A DNA stretch of 64,000 nucleotides from Dugong dugon (taxonomy: Eukaryota > Chordata > Mammalia > Sirenia > Dugongidae): contig CM057462.1 of NCBI GenBank assembly GCA_030035585.1, positions 65,878,734 to 65,942,733 of the forward strand, in the 5' to 3' direction. The notes under the pieces were generated by a model. The model was not told the origin of the DNA. It did not search any database and saw nothing but the letters and a program-made list of their open reading frames with translations. This document shows positions 49,946 to 61,244 of the stretch, piece by piece. The stretch's first letter is position 1. Every line of letters begins with the position of its first letter. The position numbers and the translations under genes were made by a program.

Positions 49946-50224
49946 TGTGCTTTAATAAGCCCTGCAAGTGATCTGATTAAGAACCCCCGAGTTAGGGTAA
50001 AGGCTTAAGGCAAGAGGGTGTCTCCTCAGGTCTGAGGAACAACCAGGGGGTCAGTGTCGCTGGAGTAGAGTGAGCACAGGGCAGAGGAGGAAGCGAGGAG
50101 GTCGGAGAAGAGGACAGCAGACCACATGAGCCTGTGGGGCTTTGTAAGCCCTTTGAAAGAGGAGTGGCATGATCTATCTCATGCTTTGAAAGCATTGCTC
50201 TGGTTGGACCTCATTTGTTCCTAA

Positions 50225-50610
50225 CATTTCCATGAACTGCTTCCTTGAAGTTCCCTGGACTCTCCAAGCACATTCCTTTCTCAGGGCACTTGCTGTTTGC
50301 TCTGCTTGGAATGCTCTTCTCTCAACATCCTCATGATTCACTCCTTCACTTTGTTAAGATCTCTATCTGAAATTACCTCCTCAGAGAGACCTTCCCTGAC
50401 CATCCTCTACCCTCTCCATCCCTCATCCTGTTTTGCTCTTCTTAGAACCTATAACCACTTGACATTATTTCAAATAATGTCTCTCCCACCAACAGGTCAG
50501 CTCCTTGCGAGCAGAGGTCTTGAATGTCTTATTCTGCACGGTATTTCTAAGGTGCCAGGACAGTGCTTGACACATGGTAGGGACTTAATAAATATTTGTT
50601 GAATGAATAA
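50225..50610 (+). mobile_element. L2 LINE 3' end, sense
   Basis: TGTTTGCTCTGCTTGGAATG, CAGAGAGACCTTCCCTGACC and a GACTTAATAAATATTTGTTG terminus are diagnostic of the L2 3' end. An antisense MIR piece follows at 50620-50720. Confidence 0.8.
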
Positions 50611-50719
50611 ATCAGGCAGAGCAGAAGTTATTATCCTTTTTGGTAGAGAAGGAAACTGAGACCCAGAAAGTGGTTGAGGAGCTTGGCTGAGGTCCAGGAT
50701 GTATGTGATGGATCTGGAG

Positions 50720-51485
50720 TTGGAAGTGACATTTGTAGCCTTTTGCCCGGAGCCCTCTTGACTGGTCAAGCTGCTTTCACATGGAGCCACATCTTTCCAA
50801 GCCTACCTGGGGGGCAGGTAAAGCCTTGAGTCCAGTTGGCATAAGTCGATATTCCTTGACCCAGGTGGGCACTGACCACAGGAGGAACTGGTCCTGGGGT
50901 CTGTCCTACCCCACCAAATGAAGATATAGTTATTTCCCCTCTTTCTCTGTGTCCAGGGACATATAAGGTATGAGGACATACAGGATTATCCACTCCAAGT
51001 GGCTTCTACTTTCCCCCAAAGACCCTGGGTCATGGCTGGCTGGAGAAGGTGAAAGACTTGAACCCGCTTGGCTTTACTCTTGCTGACAGCCCCCCTTTCC
51101 AGCACCCAGGACAGGGCAAGGCTCAGACAGGGTGCAGAAAATACTTGTCCAGAGGTTGATTGAGACTGAAGGGCTCAGGAAAGAGTGCCCAGGGAAGACC
51201 TTATCTGGAACCTCTGATCTGGCTCCCTGGTTCCTGGCTGAGGTGCCCCTGGGCAGCTTGGCAGGCTTGGCATTCAAACCTGGAGACTGCTTTGAGCCCT
51301 GAGATCCAGGCTCTGACTGGCAAGCAAAGTTTTTTCCTCTGCAGCTTTTTCTTTAGGTTGCAGAGGAGAGAGACATTTCTATGAGATCCCTTAAGGGCCA
51401 TGTCCTCTAAAAGATGCCACTGATGATCTATCTGCACCACTGCAACTGGTGCTCTGATGACAAGAAGGAGGTTACTGCACCTGAA
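50720..51485. other. intergenic, no recognised feature
   Basis: About 760 bp of moderately GC-rich unique sequence with no repeat, exon or promoter I can support. Confidence 0.45.
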
Positions 51486-51489
51486 AGTA

Positions 51490-51690
51490 ACAATAAGAAT
51501 AACACTAGCTAACATTTATTATTTACTGTGCATTAGGCACAGGCTGGGTACTTTGCACGTATTATATAATCCTCATAATAAACTTGTGAGTAGTTACTAC
51601 TATCATTTGCATTTCACAGAGGAGGAAACCGGGACTCAGAGAGGGAAGTGACTTGCCCAAGGTCACACAGCAAATAATGAAGGGAAAAAG
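51490..51690 (-). repeat. MIR SINE, antisense, well preserved
   Basis: CTAGCTAACATTTATTATTT, GAGGAAACCGGGACTCAGAG and ACTTGCCCAAGGTCACACAG are the reverse-complemented MIR consensus almost end to end. Confidence 0.85.
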
Positions 51691-51714
51691 TGTGGCAGCC
51701 CCACTAGTTGTCTC

Positions 51715-52735
51715 CCTGTATTCACTCTCCCTTTCTTCTTTGCCTGAATGCCAGGTTAAGTTCCTGCCCCAATAGCTCTAGCTGTTTCCTTTGCCTGGAA
51801 TGCTCTCCTCTATCTGCTTAACTAATTGTCTCACCTCCTTTCTCTTATCCTGACCACTCTATTTAATTGCAGTGGTTTCCAAATATGCCCACAAATTCTT
51901 TGATATTCTTCCCTTGAAGAGGTGGAGCTTAAATTCCCCTCTCCTTGAATGTAGGCTGGACTTAGTGATTCACTTCTAACAAATAGAATATAGTTAGTGA
52001 TGGTATCACTTCCAAATATAGTGGAAGTAATGGTGTCACTTCCAAAACTAGGTCATAAAAGATATTGTGGATTCCTCCTTGCTCTCTCTCTTGACTTACT
52101 TGCCGGGGCGGGGGTGGGGTGGGGTGGTGAAGTTAGCTGCTATGTCATAAGGACACTCAAGTAGCTTTATGGAAAGGCCCACATAACAAGGAACTGCGGC
52201 CTCCTGCCAACAGTCAATGAGGAACTAAGGCCTCTTGCCAACTGCCATATGTGTGAGCCATGTTGGAAGCTGATCCTTTGGCCCCAGTCAAGCCTTTGGA
52301 TGACTGTAGCCCCAGAGGACATCTTGTCTGCAACCTCATGAGAGACTCTGAGTTAGAATGACCCAGCTAAGCCACTCCTGAATTCTTGACCCACAGAAAC
52401 TGAGATAATAAGTCTTTGTTGTTTTAAGCAGATAAGTTTTGTTACACAGCCATGATAACTAATACATTAATACACTAACCTGTCCCTACCCTTCCCCAAA
52501 CATGTAATGGACCTTACCTTGCTCTACTTTTTCTTTTTCCCAAGCACTTATCATTTTCTAACACAGTAAAGAATTCACTTACTTGTTATATTTAAATAAT
52601 AAATACAATAAACAAAGTAAAATAAGAAAAACCACTAAAATATCAGCTTCACAAAGACAGGGAACTTTGTCCATTTTATTTACTGGTATAGCCTCAGAGC
52701 CTAGAACAGTGCCTGGAACATACAGTATTTTGTTC
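51715..52735 (+). mobile_element. L2 LINE 3' end, sense, split by an LTR-like repeat
   Basis: The left part 51715-51865 (TTGCCTGGAATGCTCTCCTC) and right part 52480-52735 (CAAAGACAGGGAACTTTGTC, CCTAGAACAGTGCCTGGAAC) join into one L2 3' end when 51885-52475 is removed. Confidence 0.65.
51885..52475 (+). mobile_element. MaLR/ERVL-type LTR, diverged
   Basis: GAGGTGGAGCTTAAATTCCC, CAAATAGAATATAGTTAGTG and a GTCTTTGTTGTTTTAAGCAG block ending GATAACTAATACA fit an old solo LTR. It interrupts an L2 3' end. Confidence 0.6.
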
Positions 52736-52864
52736 AATCTGAGATGTTATCAATTTAAGAAGTATTCTTCTTTTGGACAAGTTAGAATGTGAAAAAAATC
52801 CAGGTGTCTTAGAATCAATAAGAAATGGTTGTAGGTGCTTAATAAGTGTTTGTAGATTGTAGAA

Positions 52865-53107
52865 TGACAGAATGTTGATTTTATTCAGGGCAGCAATGTG
52901 ACCGGACAAAAAGCAGGTTCTCTAGGCTTCCGTTGTAGCCAGGGGTAGCCACGTGACACACTCCTGGCCAATGAAATGTAAGCAGAAGAGGCTAGGTGGA
53001 ACTTCTTGGAAAACTCTTCAGAAACAGGTGCATTTGGCCAGCACCACCTTTTGTTCTTTGCCTTCCCCACTCTCCTGCCTGGTATGAGGATACAATGCCT
53101 AGAGGGG
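52865..53107. repeat. LTR-like fragment, unassigned
   Basis: CCTGGCCAATGAAATGTAAG is a block shared by several old LTR families. It ends where a younger LTR is inserted at 53108. Confidence 0.4.
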
Positions 53108-53496
53108 TGTTATGGATAGAATTGTGTCCCCCCAAAATACGTATTGAAGTTCTGGCCCCTATACCTGTGGATGTGATACTGTTTGGAAACAGGATTTTCT
53201 TTGTTATGTTAATGAGGTCATACCAGTGTAGGGGGTGGATCATAAACCTAACCACTTTTGAGTTATAAAAAGAGCAGAATAGACACAGAGGCACACAGGG
53301 GGAAAATGACACTGATGAACACCAAGGATCGTTGGCAGACACCAGAAACTAGGAGAGAGGTTCACAGAAGGAATCGACGTGGCTGAGACCTTGCTTTGAA
53401 CTTTTAGCCCCCAGAACTGTGAGAAATTAAATTTCTGGTCTTTAAAGCCACCCACTTCTGGTGTTTCTGTTACAACAGCACTAGGTAACTAAGACA
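53108..53496 (+). mobile_element. MLT1-like MaLR solo LTR
   Basis: Starts TGTTATGGATAGAATTGTGT followed by CCCCCCAAAATACG and ends GGTAACTAAGACA. Flanks AGGGG (53103-53107) and TGGGG (53497-53501) are a 5-bp target duplication with one mismatch. Confidence 0.85.
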
Positions 53497-53519
53497 TGGG
53501 GCAACAGCCATTTTTTCCA

Positions 53520-54720
53520 GCACAAGGACATAGTAATAATAATAGTTAATACTTATAGCACTTACTGTGTGCTGTAGATATTACTGTTCTAAGCACTTTA
53601 TATGTGTCAACTCATTTAACACTACCAGAAAGGTACTGTTACTACCATTTTACTGATGGGGAAAATCCTGGCACAGAGAAGAAAAATGGCGGCACACGCT
53701 GAAGATGGCAAAGGGGAGTCTAGGAGGAGCATGGGCCCATCATGCATCACAGAGCCTCTGTAGCCTACTTTGGTCTTCTCACTATTTGAGAAAAATATGC
53801 CCTATTTAGTTAAGCCATTGCATTCCTGGGATTCAAAGCCAGGTGTGTCTGACTTTAGGCATGTGTACCTAAGCACTGTGCTCTCCTGGCCTGAAAATCA
53901 GTTACCAGGTGCTTTTTTGGTCTTTCCGATCCCACTAGATGGTGGTGTCTTAAGGGTAAAGATGGCATCTCCCTTTACCCTGGAGTCCCATTGCCCAGCC
54001 CAGACCCTGGTCTGTACCAAGCAGAGCTGTGAGGTGTAGGAATTGAAAGCTTGGACTCAGGGAAGAAGCTCAGAGTGCAGTGCGGGAGATGTTGGCAGGT
54101 ACAAAGCAGACATAGAAGATGCAGGGAGCAAGGGATGACATCATGAGGGAGCAAGCCTTTATCTGTAGGATCTGAACAGATAAAGAAGGTAGGGAAATGA
54201 GTTTTCCTGGCGGGGAGCATAGCTTTTGAGTGAAAGCACCATGGTGTGAATGTTCAAGGCAAAGTTCCGGAAGTACCAGATAGCTGGCTGGGGCTAGAAT
54301 AATGAGCATTTGTCTGTAGCAGGGAGAAATCAGGCCTGCACAGCAGAGGCCCTTGCCACCAGCACTCATAGCACTGAAATCATCTATGCAGAGCTTTGTA
54401 GGTCTTCTCACAACAACCCAGAAGGAAGAATGACAGGAGGTATTTCACCCACTTTACAGAAAGGTGTATAGAGAGGTAAATCAGTTTGGCTAATGCTGCA
54501 TAGCTAGCAAGTGGCAAAGTTGGGACTTGAACCTGGGTCTTTTAACTTCACATCCCACACCTGTCTGTGAAAACAAGGGAGGATTGATATGATTCTGTGG
54601 ACGGGGAGGAGACCTGGAAGGGTTTTGAACAGGAGAGTGATGATCCTCCTATTGGACCTTTCTCTCTTGCCAGTGGAAATGATGGGATGGATTTGAGATA
54701 AATTGTTGGAGCACAGCAAC
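53520..54720. other. intergenic; two antisense MIRs, no gene
   Basis: Antisense MIR copies at 53525-53700 and 54400-54560. Positions 53760-54390 show nothing recognisable. Confidence 0.5.
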
Positions 54721-54724
54721 AGAC

Positions 54725-54870
54725 TCATCCATTCATCCATCACCCATCCATACATCCATCATCCATCCATCCATCGTCCGTCCATCGTCCATCCACCCAT
54801 CCATCCATCCATCACCCATCCATCCATCCATCATCCATCCATCCATCCATCCATCATCCATCCTTCCACT
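54725..54870. repeat. (CCAT)n microsatellite, ~145 bp, interrupted
   Basis: CATC/CCAT tetranucleotide units with regular CATCATCC and CACCC interruptions, abutting the 3' end of an antisense L2. Confidence 0.9.
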
Positions 54871-55855
54871 CAATAAATACTTACTGAGCTCCTACTACCT
54901 CCCAGGCACTCTCTGACATCATGGAGCTTACAACTTAGTGGGCAAGAGAGATAAGTACCAAGTGAAAAAACAAAACAATTACAACCATCAAGGGCTGGCG
55001 TATTAGTTTCCTAGGGCTTCTGTAACAAAAAGCCACAAATTCGTTAGCTTTAAACAACAGAAATTTATTGTCTCACAGTTCTAGAGGCCAGAAGTCCAAG
55101 TCAGGGTATTGGCCATGTTAACTCTTCCTGAGGGCTCTGAGAGAGAAACTGTTCCATGCCTCTCTCTTAGCTCCTGGTGGCTCCTTAGCATTCCTTAGCT
55201 TATAGATGCATCTTCACATGGCCATCTTCCCTCTGTGTGTCTCTCTGTGTCTGTTTTTCTCTTTTATAAGAACACCAGTCATTCAGGATGAGGACCCAAC
55301 CTACTCCAGTATGACTTAATGTTGACTTAGCAATAACATCTTTAAAGACTCGTTTTCCAAACAAGGTCATATTCCCAGGTACTAGAGGCATTAGAACTCT
55401 AACATATCTTTTAGGGGGACACAACTCAATCCATAACAGCTAGGAAGGAAATAAGCAGAGTGATTTGAACTTGCTTGAGAAACAAGGGTCAGGAAAGGCC
55501 TCCCTGACAGGTGAGGTTAGGCTGAATCCTGATGGAGAAGAGAAGCTAGTGAAGAACAGAGGGAAGAATGTTCTGGGCAAAGGAGCAGCTCGCACAAAAG
55601 GCCCTCAGGTGGGAAAGAGCTGGTGGGTTTGAGGAACTGAATGAAAGCCCCGAGGCTAGAGGGTAGTGAGCCAAGGGACGGTAATCAGATAGGTAGTCAA
55701 GGGTCAGATCATGTGGGCGCTGGAGGCCGAGGCAAGAGGTAGGATTGCATTCCAAGTGCAGTGGGAAGCCACTGGAGCCAGGTGCGACCCCATCAGGACC
55801 AGAACCCTGTGGCCCTATGGAAGAAGGAGGGATGGAAGGGCTCCACCACATTCAG
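54870..55855 (-). mobile_element. L2 LINE 3' fragment, antisense, split by an MLT1-like LTR
   Basis: The left part to 54998 begins ACTCAATAAATACTTACTGA. The right part from 55439 has GTCAGGAAAGGCCTCCCTGA, AAAGGCCCTCAGGTGGGAAA and GTGGGAAGCCACTGGAGCCA. They are consecutive in the reversed L2 consensus. Confidence 0.7.
54999..55438 (-). mobile_element. MLT1-like MaLR solo LTR, antisense
   Basis: Plus-strand text TATTAGTTTCCTAGGGCTTC to TTAGGGGGACACAACTCAAT is the reverse complement of MLT1. GCTGG (54994-54998) and GCTAG (55439-55443) form a near-perfect 5-bp target duplication. Confidence 0.85.
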
Positions 55856-55859
55856 TGGA

Positions 55860-56580
55860 GTCACGTTTAATGGGATGGAGGCACTCGATTCTAAAATCAG
55901 CATGTAAGACAAAAATCACATGTAGTCCTTAAGAATCCAGTACAGAAAGTGTTACATTTACATTTTTGTGTGTTTAATCCTTACAATAATAGGTATGTTT
56001 GTATGTACAATATATATAGTCACATACAGTATATGAAAAAAGTGTGTGCATGCAAAAACCACATATACAAAATATAACTTAGTAATACTTATAAACACAC
56101 AAAAGAGAGATGAAAATCAAAGAATAGACTAGTGCCTATGTAACTGTTCTGTGGATTAAACACAGAAGTATGTCAAGACTCCTTGTAATGGGTGTTGTTG
56201 ATGCCCTGCCCAGATCCCTGTTTCCACCTGGTGCACCCATCTCGCAGCTGCTGGGATGTTGGCTGCTAGCAATAACAGCTGCTCCTTCTCTTGAGAATAG
56301 TTTTCAGTCAAACGGAAGTCTCCCCACCTGGAGCCTTTACCCCCACCACCCATCCCGTTCTCCTACCAGTCCTGGGGACAGACTGGTGAAGGCTACAAAA
56401 GCTAGTCCCTTTGCCTCAGTGTGACACTGCCTTGGTGGTACAACTGGAGTTCCAGAGCTCCTGGGGGTGGGGTGGAGCAGGTTGGATTCACATTCTTTAT
56501 CTTCCCTCACTCTTTGTTTCTGAGAGCTATGATTCTAGGAAACCTGATCTCAGACCGTCCTTGAAAGTGTGTATCAAGTA
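55860..56580. other. intergenic, AT-rich then unassigned
   Basis: Positions 55920-56110 are AT-rich with ATATGT-type runs. Positions 56160-56580 may be a diverged LTR. No gene is seen. Confidence 0.4.
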
Positions 56581-56585
56581 TGATG

Positions 56586-58830
56586 TGCTGGGCTTGCCGT
56601 GGAGTTGGCTCCAACTCATGGCAACCTTATGTATAACAGGATGAAATATTGCCCAGTCCTGTGCCATATTCATGATTGTTGGTATGTTTGAGCCCATTGT
56701 TGTAGCTATTGTATCAATCCGTTTCATTGAAGGTTTCCTTCATTTTCACTGACCCTCTGCTTTACCAGGCATAATGCCCTTTTCTAGCAGTTGGCCTTTC
56801 CTGATAACATGTCCAAAATAAGCAAGACGAAGTCTCCCCATCCTCGCTTCTAAGGAGCTTTCTGGTTGTATTTCTTCTAAGACTGATTTGTTCGTTCTTC
56901 TGGCAGTCCAGGGTATATTCAATATTGTTCACCAACACCACAGTATGAATGTATCAATTCTTCTTCCGTTTTCCTTTTTCACTGTCCAGCTTTTACATGC
57001 ATATGAGGTGATTGAAAAGACCATGGCTTGGGTCAGGCACACCTTAGTCATTAAACTGACATCTTGCTTTTTAAAGCTTTTTTTTTTTAAGGTGGTTTTT
57101 TTTTTTTTTTTAATTGTACTTTAGGTGAAGGTTTACAGAACCAATAGTTTCTCATTACACAGTCAGCACGCATACTGTTTTATGACATTGGTTAACAACC
57201 CCACACCATGTCAACACTCTCCCTTCTCGACCTTGGAAGACCTTTTTTCTTTTTTGGTGAAAGTATGCATAGCCAAAGACACACCATTTCAAAAATTTCT
57301 ACATGTACAATTCAGTGACATCGATTATGTTCTTCCAGTTGTGCTGCTATTCTCACTATCCTTTTCCAAATTATTCCATCACCATTATCTTCAACTCACT
57401 GCCCCCTAGGCTTCCCATCAAACTTTTTGAGTCGCTGTTGTCAATTTGATCTCACATAGATAATTCTTTTTTTTTTTTTTTTTTGTACTTTAAATGAAGG
57501 TTTACAGAACAAATGGTTTCTCATTAAACAGTTAGTACACATATTGCCCTAGGACAATGGTTAACAACCCTATGACATGTCAACACTGTCCTTTCTCAAT
57601 CTTGGATTCCCTATCACCAGCTTTCCGGTCCCCTCCTGCCTTTTAGTCCTTGTCCCTGGACTGCTGTGCCTCATTAGTCCCGTTTTGGTTTATGGGGCTG
57701 TCCAATCCCCGGCTGAACAGTGAACCTCGGGAGTGACTTCACCACTGAGCTAAACGGGTGTCCGGGGGCCATACTCTCGGGGTTTCTCCAGTCTCTGTCA
57801 GGCTAGTAAATCTGGTCCTTTTTTGTGTGTTATAATTTTGTTCTACATCCTTCTCCAGCTCTGTCCAGGATGCTCTGTTGTGATCCCAGTCAGAACAGTC
57901 AGTGGTGGTACCCGGGCACCATCTAGCTGTACCGGACTCAGTCTGGTGGAGGCCTTGGTAGCCATAGTCTGTTAGTCCTTTGGACTGATCTTTTCCTTGT
58001 ATACTCTTGTGTTTCCTTGTGTTCTCTTCATTCTCTCTTGCTCCCAAGGGGTGAGACCAGCGGAGTATCTTAGATGGCTGCTCACAGGCTTTTAAGACCC
58101 CAGACGCTACTCACCAACGTAGCATGCAGAATGTTGTCTTTATAAACTGTGTTATGGCAATTGAGCTAGATGTTCCCCAAGAGCATGGTCCCCACAGCCC
58201 TCCACCCAACAATTCAGTCCCTCAGGGAGTTTGGATGTGTCTGTGGAGCTTCCATGACCTTTCCTTGTCCAAGCTGTACTGGCTTCCCCAGTATTGTGTA
58301 CTGTCTTACCCTTCACCAAAGTTACCATTTATCTATTGTCTGTTTAGTGTTTCCCCCCACACCCCTCCCATCCCTTGTAACCAACAAAGATTGTTACTTT
58401 TTGTGTGTAAACTTTTTCATGAGTTTTTACAGTAGAGGTCTTATACAATATTTGTCCTTTTGTGATTGACTTATTTCACTCAGCATAATGTCCTCCAGTT
58501 CCATCCATGTTATGAGATGCTTCACAGATTCATCGTTGTTCTTTCTTGTTGCATAAAACTCCATTGTGTGTATGTACCATAGTTTGTTTATCCATTCATC
58601 CGTTGATGGGCATCTAGGTTGTATCCATCTTTTTGGTACCGTGTGCTTTTTAAAGCTTTAAAGAGGTCTTTTGCAGCAGATTTGCCCAGTGCAATACATC
58701 ATTTGATTTCTCGACTGTTGCTTCCACGGGCATTGATTGTTGATCTAAGTAGAATCAAAACATTGACAACTTTGATTTGTTATTCATTTATCTTGATGTT
58801 GTTTATCAGTCCAGGCAGTTGATGTTTTTT
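56586..58830 (-). mobile_element. 5'-truncated RTE LINE, antisense, split by an L1
   Basis: The 3' tail side is at 56586 (GTTGGCTCCAACTCATGGCA). The body at 56700-57064 (TGATAACATGTCCAAAATAA, CATGGCTTGGGTCAGGCACA) is the same sequence as 22440-22720. It resumes at 58660-58830 (AGAGGTCTTTTGCAGCAGAT). The L1 between has a perfect 16-bp duplication. Confidence 0.9.
57081..58643 (-). mobile_element. L1 LINE 3' portion (~1.56 kb), antisense, with internally duplicated 3' segment
   Basis: TGCTTTTTAAAGCTTT stands at 57065-57080 and 58644-58659, a perfect 16-bp target duplication. The poly(T) left end is the tail. The right end (ATTTGTCCTTTTGTGATTGA, CCATTGTGTGTATGTACCAT) is the L1 ORF2 end region. 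A block of about 124 bp occurs twice, at 57112-57235 and 57484-57606, each preceded by a T-run and TTGTACTTTA. About 80 percent of bases match by eye. Confidence 0.88.
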
Positions 58831-58877
58831 GTCTTATTTAATCCTCACAATAATCTTTGAGGGACCCTACCTAGCTC

Positions 58878-59242
58878 ATCTGGACAATGAATAAGGAAGA
58901 CCGACGAAGAATTGATGCATTTGAAATTACGGCGTTGGTGAAGAATATTGAATATATCAGAAGAATGAATAAATCTTGGAAGATGTACAGCTAGAATTGC
59001 TCCTTAGAAGTGAGGATGGCGAGGCTTCACCTCACTTACTTTGGACATGTTATCAGGACGGGCCAATCCCTGGGAAAGGATGTCATGCTTGGTAAAGTAG
59101 AGGGTCAATGAATATGTATTGACACAGTGGCTGCAACAATGAGCTCAAACATAGTAATGATTGTGAGAATGGCGCAGAACTGTTCTGTTGTACATAGGGT
59201 TGCTATGAGTTGCAACCAACTCGATGGCACCTAACAACAATG
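58878..59242 (+). mobile_element. 5'-truncated RTE LINE 3' end, sense, perfect 9-bp target duplication
   Basis: ACCTAGCTC is at 58869-58877 and 59243-59251. The body has CACTTACTTTGGACATGTTA and GGGTTGCTATGAGTTGCAAC, ending CACCTAACAACAATG. Confidence 0.92.
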
Positions 59243-59254
59243 ACCTAGCTCGTA

Positions 59255-60250
59255 GAGACTCTCTTTCTCTGAGAGGTGCCCCCTTCCTCTCCTGACCCAT
59301 GAGAGTCCCCAGTTGTGCTATGTGACCCACCTTTCCTGGCCATAGCCTCCTGTGCCATAGTTGATTAGACCAGGGTGACCAGATTCTTTCTCCCAGCAAT
59401 TGGGACTGAAAGACAGCAGCCAGCCCCTGAATGAGGCTGGGACTGTCACACAGAAACATGGGTGGCAGCCAGTTTTGGCCACCTGTTGGCAGAGGGAGAA
59501 GAATGAAGCAATCATGGAAGGAGAAAGGCATGAGCTAGGAGATGGAGAAGGGGTCCTGCTTGGATTCCTGATAGCTCAGCTTTAGTGCTAGGCCCCCGAG
59601 TGGCTCTCTGTCCTGGGGTGTCAGGACATAATATTTTGTCTTATGTGATTATGTAATGTGACTATTTTCTTGACATGCTTGTCCATTTGAGAATCTGTCA
59701 TTGCTGGGACAACACAAAGTAGAGCTGGGACAGTCAACTCAACCTAGGACTTTAAAAAAATGCCAGTTATTGCTGAAAATCTAGTTTTAGGTAGGAATAT
59801 TGAAGGAAATAGAAGCAATGCCCTTCACACTATTTCATTCCACAAGTGAGCTGAGAGGAATGAAGGAAAAACAGCTTCTGGGGTCCTCCAGCCACTTCCG
59901 CTTTGACTTCACACCCTCTCCCCAGCTGTGTGGTGTGGGGGGTGAGGGCGGGGGCATGGGAAGGGGCTGTCAGAAGGGCAGGAACTTCTCAGTCCATGGC
60001 AGCTCCCCTGATCTGTGCTGCTCAAGGACTGATCAACCACCATTCACCAACCAGAAGAATCTCTGGGACTAGTTCGAACTATCACAGAGAGGCGTGACAT
60101 GTTTGTATAAAACCACCAAGCCAGACACCCTGCAAAATCCCTTTCCAGTTAAATTGCTTTCCACTGACTAGTTCTAAGAGCCCAGGAAAACCCTCTGTGG
60201 CAGCCTTGGTTTGGCTGCTTTTAGTCAGGAACAGAATACATGCATGCAGA
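59255..60250. other. intergenic, no recognised feature
   Basis: Possible MER53-like text lies near 59365-59400 and 59690-59750. The rest is unique, and no exon or promoter is supported. Confidence 0.4.
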
Positions 60251-60254
60251 AGGA

Positions 60255-60500
60255 TTCTGTTATCATCGATAATAGTAACAGTAGCTGACTACCACTGTTG
60301 AGTCTTTCCTCTGTCAGACACTGTACTAAGCACCTTGTGTGCATTATCGCGTTGAATTCTTACAACAATCCTGCGAAGAGGTAGGGGGAGGTGGTGGTGC
60401 TATGATTGTTGCCATTTTACAGATGAAGAGACTGAGGCCTTGGGAGGTTAATAATGCTCAAGATCATACAGCAAATAATGGGCAAAACTGGGGTTTAAAC
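60255..60500 (-). repeat. MIR SINE, antisense
   Basis: AGTAACAGTAGCTGACTACC and CATTTTACAGATGAAGAGAC followed by TGAGGCCTTGGGAGG match the reversed MIR consensus. A G/T-rich insertion-like stretch sits at 60380-60405. Confidence 0.75.
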
Positions 60501-60549
60501 TTATCCCTGAAGGAGTGCTAAGGCGTCACTATTAATCACTGTGCCCCGA

Positions 60550-61240
60550 TCTTCATTCACTTCTCAAAATGTGGAGAGGAATATTGGTGGGGGTGGGGCG
60601 GGGAGAGACAGGGCTCACATCTGTCCACATCGCCTTAGAGATCTGCTGTTTCCCAGCAGATGGAGGCTGCCTTGCGTTCATCTCCAGTGACCCCGCGGGT
60701 GTGACTTGCCTCCTTGGCTGGTGTGTAAATTCCCCGGGGGAGAGTTATATACCTCCTCGAATGCCCAGCCTGGTGTTGTCCTGACTGGGGTCACTGGATG
60801 AGGGGCTCCCTGTGGTTCCTCAGGTGCCCCCCAGGCTGGCTTAGACTTGGGGGAGAGGGTTGGGCCAGGCAGGAAGTGGCAGCCAGACGTTTCCTCTGGG
60901 TTGGACAGCCTAGACCTTGCTGGGCTGGAAGCCAGCCTGGGAAGGAATCTCCCAGTCAAGTCTTCCTTGTGTCTTCCTTGTGGCAGGAGGACGGCATTGG
61001 AAGATGAGCCTGCTCTTTGCTTCCCTAGCAACTAGCTGCTCAAGGAGAAAGAGGAGTTATGGGGCTCCTTTATTTGGTGCGAGGAAGTGGCCTTTTCTCA
61101 TAAAGTGTCAGGGTCTGGTGTTTCCCTCCTGGGAAGAGGATAAGACCCCTGCACTCCTAAGGCTGATTAAGGCCCAGGGAAAATGTCTTGGCTTAGCTCG
61201 GTGTCCACCAGCTCTCCAGCTAGCTCTGTGTGATGGAAAT
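60550..61240. other. intergenic unique block, free of recognised repeats
   Basis: About 690 bp with no recognisable repeat in an otherwise repeat-dense neighbourhood, containing GGGGGAGAGTTATATACCTC and several short G/C-rich motifs. No coding evidence. Confidence 0.4.
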
Positions 61241-61244
61241 ATAA

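Larger units (their letters stand above)
48924..49985. mobile_element. MER5-like hAT element, split by an L1
   Basis: The left part AGCAGTGCTTCTAAAACTGT ... GAATCAGAAAATGGGCTGG and right part 49946-49985 (CTTTAATAAGCCCTGCAAGT) match the two halves of a MER5A-type element. The L1 at 49060-49945 lies inside, with GTGATCTGTG repeated at both junctions (49042-49051, 49940-49949). Confidence 0.65.
48600..50215 (-). mobile_element. L2 LINE 3' fragment, antisense, holding a nested stack
   Basis: The left part 48603-48920 (CCAGCCCTTGTTGGGGTTGC, AGCAAAGATTTGAAGAAGGA) and right part 49990-50215 (AGGGGGTCAGTGTCGCTGGA, TTTGTAAGCCCTTTGAAAGA) are adjacent parts of the L2 consensus. A MER5-like element lies between them. 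Confidence 0.65.

Noticed and set aside
54725-54870. regularly spaced repeats that might suggest a CRISPR-like array
   Set aside because: The unit is a tetranucleotide with no spacers, and the genome is mammalian; it is a microsatellite.
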